Source: Planctomycetota bacterium
GTDB lineage: Bacteria; Planctomycetota; JAJSAM01
Length of the DNA: 11,292 bases
Direction: 5' to 3'
NCBI GenBank assembly: GCA_029932425.1
Contig: JAOZQC010000048.1
Location: forward strand, 763 to 12,054
This document shows positions 6,829 to 11,292 of this stretch, in pieces (position 1 is the stretch's first letter; each line of letters starts with the position of its first letter). A program made the position numbers and the translations under genes. Under the pieces are notes generated by a model. It saw only the letters and a list, made by a program, of their open reading frames with translations, made no database searches and had not been told where the DNA came from.

Positions 6829-8073
6829 ATGCCCATCAAGCGCTGCCCCGAATGCAAGGCCGAGCTCGAGGTCCCCGCCGTGGTGCCCGGGGGAGTGGCG
6901 GCCTGTCCCTACTGCGGTGCGGAGTTCCCCGTGAAGGCCGCGGCCCGCCCGGCCCGGGCCCGCGCCCGCCCGGGGTCGAAACGGGCCCCGCCGCGGCGGC
7001 GCCGCGACGAGCGCTACCGGGAGGAAGAGGAGGAGTACGGGGGGGGGCGGGGCTACCGGAGGCGCACCGATCCCCTGCCCATCATCCTCGTGGTGGGGTT
7101 CCTCGTGGTGGCTCTGGGGGTGGTGGGGTACATCTTCCTGAAGAAGCAGCGCGAGGAGGCGGAGAACCGATCCACCGTGGAGAGCGCGGTCCTCGCCGAG
7201 CCGCCCGCCACGATCGAGTTCCGCCGCCTGCCGGACCACCCCGAGGGCGAGGCCATCGAGATGCCCTGCATCTTCAACGTGGGCGACCTCGTCACCGTCC
7301 AGCAGTGCGACTTCTCGGGGAGCGTCTCCTACTACGCCCCGGGCAACGTGGAGGGCAAGGAGGTCTACGACTACGTTTGCACGGCGAAGATGAAGGAGCG
7401 GCAGGGGGAGAAGGTCGTGGCCGTGGAGGACGGGCGTTCCACCCACGAGGCGCGTTTCGACATCCTGAGCTACTACGGCCTGGGGGCCACCACCGTCACC
7501 GGGGGGCTCCGGATCGAGGCGAGGTTCCAGGTGGACCGCTGGGGCGACCTCGTCCCCGGCACCTTCGCCCAGACCTCCGGACGGTCGCTCACGCCCGTCC
7601 CCGAGTACCTGGGCGACCGGGGTTTCCGGGTGCTCCCCCGCCGGAAGGTCCGCCGGTGGGAGACATGGGGCACGGACACGCTCCCGGACCCGATCTCGTC
7701 CCACCTCACCATCGAGGGCCGGACCTTCGATGCCCTGTTCCCGGACAAGAACCGCGTGGGCGGGTGGCGCATCGAGGGCGGCCGGGCGGTGAAGCTCTCC
7801 GACGGATCCTGGGACCGCAGCGCGATCTACGAGCTGAAGCTCTTCGCCGTGGAGAACCACGGCTGGCGGCCGTTCACCTTCCGGGGGCAGCCCGCCCAGA
7901 TCTCCGGCTCCCGGTACTGGAAGGGTCACGCCTCCTACCTGCTCTACAAGAAGCTCCTGGTGATGCTGGACCCCCTCCAGATGCATATCCAGATCAAGGT
8001 GAAGACGGGCGACGCCATCCACAAGTGGAGCGGCCAGGCCACCTGGCGCTACAAGATCTTCAAGGACCCCTGA
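6829..8073 (+). CDS. Zinc-ribbon, single-TM protein with a large extracytoplasmic domain
   Basis: The protein is 414 residues long. Residues 6-29 form a zinc ribbon of CPEC...CPYC type (Cys6, Cys9, Cys26, Cys29), the MJ0042-like N-terminal finger often seen on planctomycete membrane proteins. Residues 36-80 are a low-complexity linker rich in Arg, Ala and Glu. Residues 83-104 form one membrane helix (LPIILVVGFLVVALGVVGYI) followed by KK, so the finger should be cytoplasmic and residues 110-414 outside. The outer part looks beta-rich, has three cysteines (147, 160, 184) and matches nothing I can name. ATG 6829 is chosen because GAAGGAG (6814-6820) lies eight bases before it. The longer in-frame GTG at 6706 would overlap most of the upstream gene. 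A signalling, anchoring or envelope role is possible, but function is unknown. Confidence 0.82.
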   Translation: MPIKRCPECKAELEVPAVVPGGVAACPYCGAEFPVKAAARPARARARPGSKRAPPRRRRDERYREEEEEYGGGRGYRRRTDPLPIILVVGFLVVALGVVGYIFLKKQREEAENRSTVESAVLAEPPATIEFRRLPDHPEGEAIEMPCIFNVGDLVTVQQCDFSGSVSYYAPGNVEGKEVYDYVCTAKMKERQGEKVVAVEDGRSTHEARFDILSYYGLGATTVTGGLRIEARFQVDRWGDLVPGTFAQTSGRSLTPVPEYLGDRGFRVLPRRKVRRWETWGTDTLPDPISSHLTIEGRTFDALFPDKNRVGGWRIEGGRAVKLSDGSWDRSAIYELKLFAVENHGWRPFTFRGQPAQISGSRYWKGHASYLLYKKLLVMLDPLQMHIQIKVKTGDAIHKWSGQATWRYKIFKDP

Positions 8074-8074
8074 G

Positions 8075-8184
8075 AATCTGGGGTACGGCCCCATGCCCTG
8101 CAAATCTGGGGTACGGCCCCAGAGCGCGGAAAGTTTGGGCCTGACCCCATTGCGTGCAAGTCCGGGGTCAGGCCTGTCCCCTTT
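8075..8184. repeat. Four-unit ~28-bp tandem hairpin repeat array (REP-like)
   Basis: Four units begin at 8075, 8103, 8131 and 8158. Units 1 and 2 share the identical 19-base core AATCTGGGGTACGGCCCCA (8075-8093, 8103-8121). Unit 3 is AAGTTTGGGCCTGACCCCA (8131-8149). Unit 4 contains GGGGTCAGGCCTGTCCCC (8164-8181), a palindrome with one T-T mismatch. The nine or so bases between cores differ. Each core can fold as a short GGGG/CCCC hairpin on either strand. The array starts two bases after the stop at 8073 and lies between two convergent genes, so it may act as a bidirectional terminator. GGGGTCAGGCCTGACCCC-type motifs are, as I recall, typical of REP elements mobilised by IS200-like RAYT transposases; no transposase is in this window. 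Confidence 0.75.
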
Positions 8185-8204
8185 GACGGCGGGCCGCCGC
8201 TGGG

Positions 8205-9437
8205 TTACTTCTCCAGCTTCGCGGGCTTCTCCGTGGGGGCGCCGGGCCCCGGGGTCACCGCCTTCGGGACGCGGACGGGAACCGTGGCCCGGCGGAGGAA
8301 GAGGAGGGCGAAGCAGGTGTTGAGAAGCCGGTGCTCGCCACGACCGGGCCACCAGCCCGCCGCAGCCTGCCGCGAGAGGAGGTACTCGGCGCCTTCCCGG
8401 TACCACTCGTGGTCCCCGAGAAAGCGCACGTCGGCCAGCACCCCCGCCCGCTCCAGCCCGAACAGGTAGTAGTAGTGCCAGCCGAGTCCGCCGCCGGGAT
8501 TCGTGTCCACCGCGAAGTGGACGTTCAGCCACGCGAGCCCGTCCTTGATGCCCCGCTCCAGGCGCGGCCCGATGGTCTTCGGGTAGCCGGACCAGTCGAG
8601 GAGCTCGGAGCGGCAGATGGCGAGGGAGGAAACCCCGGCGGTGGTCATGGAACCCGTGGCCGGGCGTCCCGGCACGTACCCCCATCCCCGGGCCCGGTCG
8701 TAGACGGTGGAGAGATAGCGCTCCGCGTATCCCTCGCCCTGGTCCAGGTGCACGATCCGCCGCACCCGCGGTCCGTCCGCCACCTGCGCGTCGAGGAGGT
8801 ACTTCGCGGCGCGGAGGAAGACGTCCCGGGAGAGACGGATGCCGCAACGCCGGGCCGCCGCCAGACCCAGCAGCGCGTACTGCGTGTTCGAATGGTCCAC
8901 TCCTCCGCCCGGGTACCGCCAGGCCGTCTTCGTCTGGACCCCCGCCAGCCACCGGGCGAGGGCCGCCATCCAGGAGTAGTCCGCCTTCGGGAGATGGACG
9001 CGGCGGATCGTGCGCGGCCGCCCGTATCGCTCGTCGACGCGGATCTTCTCGCTGCGCTCCACGGAGTACTCCTCCAGCGCCATCATGAGGAGGGCCACGG
9101 AGTAGGTCTTGAGTCGCCCCGACTTCTGATCGCGGTACTTCCGGTAGAGGAATCTCCGGGCCTTCTTCACCGCCGCCGACTTCCGGGGGTAGTCGCACTT
9201 CAGCACCGTGAGCAGGGAGAGGGCGGTCATCCCCATGGGGTAGCGGTTCTCGTAGCCGGGCCAGGAACCGTCGTCCCGCTGCCGGGAGAGCACCCAGAGG
9301 AGCCCGTTGTCGATGGCCTGGTTCACGCGCTCCTTGAAGGCCAGATCCCGGGCCAGCTTGTCCTCCCGGGGCCCGGCCCCCGCGGGCAGGGAAGCCAGGC
9401 CGACGGCCAGGCCGACGAGGATGGCGGTCCGTTTCAT
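8205..9437 (-). CDS. Exported alpha-toroid protein, squalene-hopene-cyclase/prenyltransferase-like fold
   Basis: The protein is 410 residues long from ATG 9437. Residues 1-22 form a signal peptide (KR, hydrophobic core, cleavage near AGA|GP). This start has GAGG six bases upstream and reveals the signal. An upstream in-frame ATG at 9491 would bury it and has no ribosome-binding site. Residues 45-59 match the QW motif of the squalene cyclase family (NGLLWVLSRQRDDGSW with its preceding Asn). Further repeat-like segments are DHSNTQYALLGL (181-192), GWGY (251-254), GWHYYYLFGLERAG (319-332) and LLSRQAAAGWW (353-363). The DXDD catalytic motif of squalene-hopene cyclases is absent, and the protein is shorter than those enzymes (about 630 residues). 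I therefore read it as an exported toroid with no demonstrated cyclase activity, a type common in Planctomycetota. The C-terminus is Pro/Lys-rich. It converges with the zinc-ribbon gene across the repeat array. Confidence 0.85.
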   Translation of the reverse strand: MKRTAILVGLAVGLASLPAGAGPREDKLARDLAFKERVNQAIDNGLLWVLSRQRDDGSWPGYENRYPMGMTALSLLTVLKCDYPRKSAAVKKARRFLYRKYRDQKSGRLKTYSVALLMMALEEYSVERSEKIRVDERYGRPRTIRRVHLPKADYSWMAALARWLAGVQTKTAWRYPGGGVDHSNTQYALLGLAAARRCGIRLSRDVFLRAAKYLLDAQVADGPRVRRIVHLDQGEGYAERYLSTVYDRARGWGYVPGRPATGSMTTAGVSSLAICRSELLDWSGYPKTIGPRLERGIKDGLAWLNVHFAVDTNPGGGLGWHYYYLFGLERAGVLADVRFLGDHEWYREGAEYLLSRQAAAGWWPGRGEHRLLNTCFALLFLRRATVPVRVPKAVTPGPGAPTEKPAKLEK

Positions 9438-9580
9438 GCGTTCCCTCGGGGATGAAGCCCCGACCGGTTCCGGCGGTTTCTCCTCCATCATAACCGCCCG
9501 GGGAACCCCGGACCGGAGGTCTCCCGCCCTCTCCGCTCAGAAACTGGGCAATCCGCGCCGGGTGCCGTAATCAAGAGGCG
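9438..9580. other. Divergent intergenic region between the toroid gene and uvrA
   Basis: This 143-base region must carry the promoters of both flanking genes. I see no strong -35/-10 pair. The SOS operator forms I know (CTGT-N8-ACAG and GAAC-N4-GTTC) are not present. CCGGGG (9498-9503) and CCCCGG (9506-9511) form an inverted repeat around AA that could be a protein-binding site. Confidence 0.4.
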
Positions 9581-11292
9581 ATGGGTGCGGCGAACGACAA
9601 GCTCACGGTGAAGGGCGCGCGGGAGCACAACCTGCGCGACGTCTACCTCGAGATCCCGAAGCGGAGCCTCACCGTGTTCTGCGGCGTTTCCGGGTCGGGC
9701 AAGTCCTCCCTGGCCTTCGACACCATCTACGCCGAGGGACAGAGGCGGTACGTGGAGTCCCTCTCCGCCTACGCCCGCCAGTTCCTGGGCCAGATGGAGA
9801 AGCCCCGCTACGACTGGATCCGGGGGCTCTGCCCCACCATCTCCATCGAGCAGAAGGCCGCCTCCCGGAACCCCCGCTCCACGGTGGGCACCATCACGGA
9901 GATCTACGACTACCTCCGGCTCCTCTGGGCCCGGGCGGGCGAGCAGCGCTGCCACGAGTGCGGCGGGCCGGTGGAGGCGGGGACGCCGGACACCATCGTC
10001 CGGGACATCCTCCGCTCCCCGGAAGGGCGCCGGTTCCTCCTGCTCGCCCCCCTGATCCAAAACCGCAAGGGGGAGCACCGGGAGGTCTTCGAGGCCGCGC
10101 GGGCCCAGGGCTTCGTGCGGATCCGCGTGGACGGGGCTCTCCACGATCTCTCGGACCCGCCCTCCCTGAAGAAGCACGTGAAGCACGACCTCGAGGTGGT
10201 GGTGGACCGGCTCGCGGTCCGCCGCGACGCCCGGTCCCGCCTCCAGGACAGCGTGGAGGCGGCCCTGCACGTGGGGCGGGGACGGATCCTCGTCTCCTGG
10301 CTCGACGGGGAGGAGCGGGCCTACAGCGACCGGCGCGTCTGCAATCGGTGCGGCATCGCGTTCCCCGAGCTCCAGCCCCAGATCTTCTCCTTCAACAGTC
10401 CCCTCGGCATGTGCCCCGAGTGCAACGGGATCGGGACGATCCTCGACATCGACCCGAAGAAGCTCGTTCCCGACGACCGGCTCTCCATCCGGGAGGGTGC
10501 GGTCGTCCCCTGGCGGGGCCGATGGGACGAGAAGGCGGGGACCTGGGGGTCGAAGGTGAGCCGGGCCCTCTGCGAGGAGTTCGGCATCGACGTGGACCGG
10601 CCGTTCCGGCGACTCCCCAAGCGGGCGCGGGAGATCATCTTCTGGGGCACGGGGGGAAGGACGTTCCGGGTGCCGATGGAGGGCCGGAAACTGAACGGCA
10701 CCTACCGGACGGCCTACGAGGGGCTGATCCCGGGCATGATGCGGCGCTTCCGGGAGACCCGGAGCAACCGGGCCCGCGCCTGGTACCAGTCGTTCCTGGC
10801 GAACATCCCGTGCCATGCCTGCGGGGGACGGCGGCTCCGGCGGGACGCCCTGGCCGTGCTCGTGGGAGGGAAGGGGATCGCCGAGGTCACCTCCATGAGC
10901 GTGGCGGAGGCGGACGCCTTCTTCCGGGACCTGGTGCTCGAGGGGGACCGGGCGGTGGTGGGGCGGGAGATCCTGAAGGAGATCCGGAACCGCCTCCGGT
11001 TCCTCCTGGACGTGGGGCTCTCCTACCTGACCCTCGACCGCTCCGGGCCGACGCTCTCCGGGGGAGAGGCCCAGCGGATCCGCCTGGCCTCCCAGGTGGG
11101 GAGCGAGCTCACCGGCGTCCTCTACGTGCTGGACGAGCCGAGCATCGGCCTCCATCCGCGGGACAACCGCCGGCTGCTCTCCACCCTCGAGCACCTCCGC
11201 GACATCGGGAACACCCTCATCGTGGTGGCGCACGACGCGGAGACCATCCGCCACGCCGACTACCTCAGCGACCTGGGCCCCGGAGCCGGGGC
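9581..11292 (+). CDS. uvrA: Excinuclease ABC subunit A, 3' part outside the window
   Basis: UvrA is the damage-recognition ATPase of nucleotide excision repair; it works as a dimer and loads UvrB onto damaged DNA. The first 570 residues are present, against about 940 for the full protein. Visible features are Walker A GVSGSGKSS (35-43, Lys41) and CHEC (124-127). The UvrB-binding region (about 130-245) is present, so this is the main UvrA type rather than UvrA2. The zinc module has Cys254, Cys257, Cys278 and Cys281, and a second CHAC lies at 411-414. The ABC signature LSGGEAQRI (492-500) and Walker B LYVLDEP (514-520) follow. The segment usually read as VVEHD is VVAHD here (548-552), with the His kept. 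The start is ATG 9581, and residues 8-20 align with the usual UvrA N-terminus. AAGAGG (9573-9578) lies only two bases upstream, a short spacing. Confidence 0.97.
   Translation, partial: MGAANDKLTVKGAREHNLRDVYLEIPKRSLTVFCGVSGSGKSSLAFDTIYAEGQRRYVESLSAYARQFLGQMEKPRYDWIRGLCPTISIEQKAASRNPRSTVGTITEIYDYLRLLWARAGEQRCHECGGPVEAGTPDTIVRDILRSPEGRRFLLLAPLIQNRKGEHREVFEAARAQGFVRIRVDGALHDLSDPPSLKKHVKHDLEVVVDRLAVRRDARSRLQDSVEAALHVGRGRILVSWLDGEERAYSDRRVCNRCGIAFPELQPQIFSFNSPLGMCPECNGIGTILDIDPKKLVPDDRLSIREGAVVPWRGRWDEKAGTWGSKVSRALCEEFGIDVDRPFRRLPKRAREIIFWGTGGRTFRVPMEGRKLNGTYRTAYEGLIPGMMRRFRETRSNRARAWYQSFLANIPCHACGGRRLRRDALAVLVGGKGIAEVTSMSVAEADAFFRDLVLEGDRAVVGREILKEIRNRLRFLLDVGLSYLTLDRSGPTLSGGEAQRIRLASQVGSELTGVLYVLDEPSIGLHPRDNRRLLSTLEHLRDIGNTLIVVAHDAETIRHADYLSDLGPGAG

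Noticed and set aside
8075..8184. A CRISPR array, because of regular 28-base spacing.
   Set aside because: The spacers are only about nine bases, the repeats themselves vary and form GGGG/CCCC hairpins, and no cas gene is present.
6694..9198. An 834-codon minus-strand open frame crossing the zinc-ribbon gene, the repeat array and the toroid gene.
   Set aside because: It overlaps two well-supported genes in other frames and has low-complexity composition.
9438..9580. An SOS/LexA box in front of uvrA.
   Set aside because: Neither the CTGT-N8-ACAG nor the GAAC-N4-GTTC form is present; a lineage-specific operator could still be there but cannot be named.
9488..11254. A 588-codon minus-strand open frame opposite uvrA.
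   Set aside because: The plus-strand frame is unmistakably UvrA with all its motifs in place; the antisense frame is a by-product of codon bias.

Overview
This is a very GC-rich (roughly 70-75% by eye) bacterial chromosomal fragment. The coding strands show strong third-position GC bias. Several genes resemble families common in Planctomycetota metagenome genomes: a membrane-anchored SGNH hydrolase, a secreted squalene-cyclase-fold protein without cyclase chemistry, and a zinc-ribbon plus single-helix membrane protein. Planctomycetota or a neighbouring lineage is therefore my best guess, from gene style only. No rRNA, tRNA, CRISPR array, phage gene or transposase gene was seen.

Layout. (1) Positions 1-472, minus strand: the N-terminal half of an SGNH/GDSL hydrolase that runs off the left edge. 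(2) Positions 473-737: a divergent intergenic region. A promoter-like pair lies here, and its -10 element sits in the spacer of a perfect 8-bp inverted repeat. (3) Positions 738-1706, plus: a secreted, cysteine-rich protein of unknown function, followed by a strong hairpin. (4) Positions 1707-2541: an 835-base stretch with no convincing gene but several GC-rich inverted repeats. (5) Positions 2542-6495, plus: a 1317-residue membrane protein. It contains a clear S1-S4 voltage-sensor domain with six arginines at exact three-residue spacing plus two more, and the S2/S3 charge-transfer residues. No K+ or Na+ channel pore is visible after it. About 880 unrecognised residues with about three more membrane segments follow. 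This is the most interesting object in the window. (6) Positions 6617-6823 and 6829-8073, plus: a tight two-gene unit encoding a 68-residue Cys-rich protein and a zinc-ribbon/single-TM/extracytoplasmic-domain protein. (7) Positions 8075-8184: four roughly 28-bp tandem hairpin repeats of REP-like character between two convergent genes. (8) Positions 8205-9437, minus: an exported alpha-toroid (squalene-hopene-cyclase-like) protein. (9) Positions 9581-11292, plus: the first 570 residues of UvrA, cut by the right edge.

The genes do not form an obvious pathway. Four of the seven encode envelope or exported proteins (hydrolase, Cys-rich protein, zinc-ribbon membrane protein, toroid), and a fifth encodes the voltage-sensor membrane protein. 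UvrA is housekeeping nucleotide excision repair and is divergent from the rest. The voltage-sensor gene stands alone, bordered by long or structured non-coding DNA on its left and by hairpins on its right, so its neighbours give little functional guidance.
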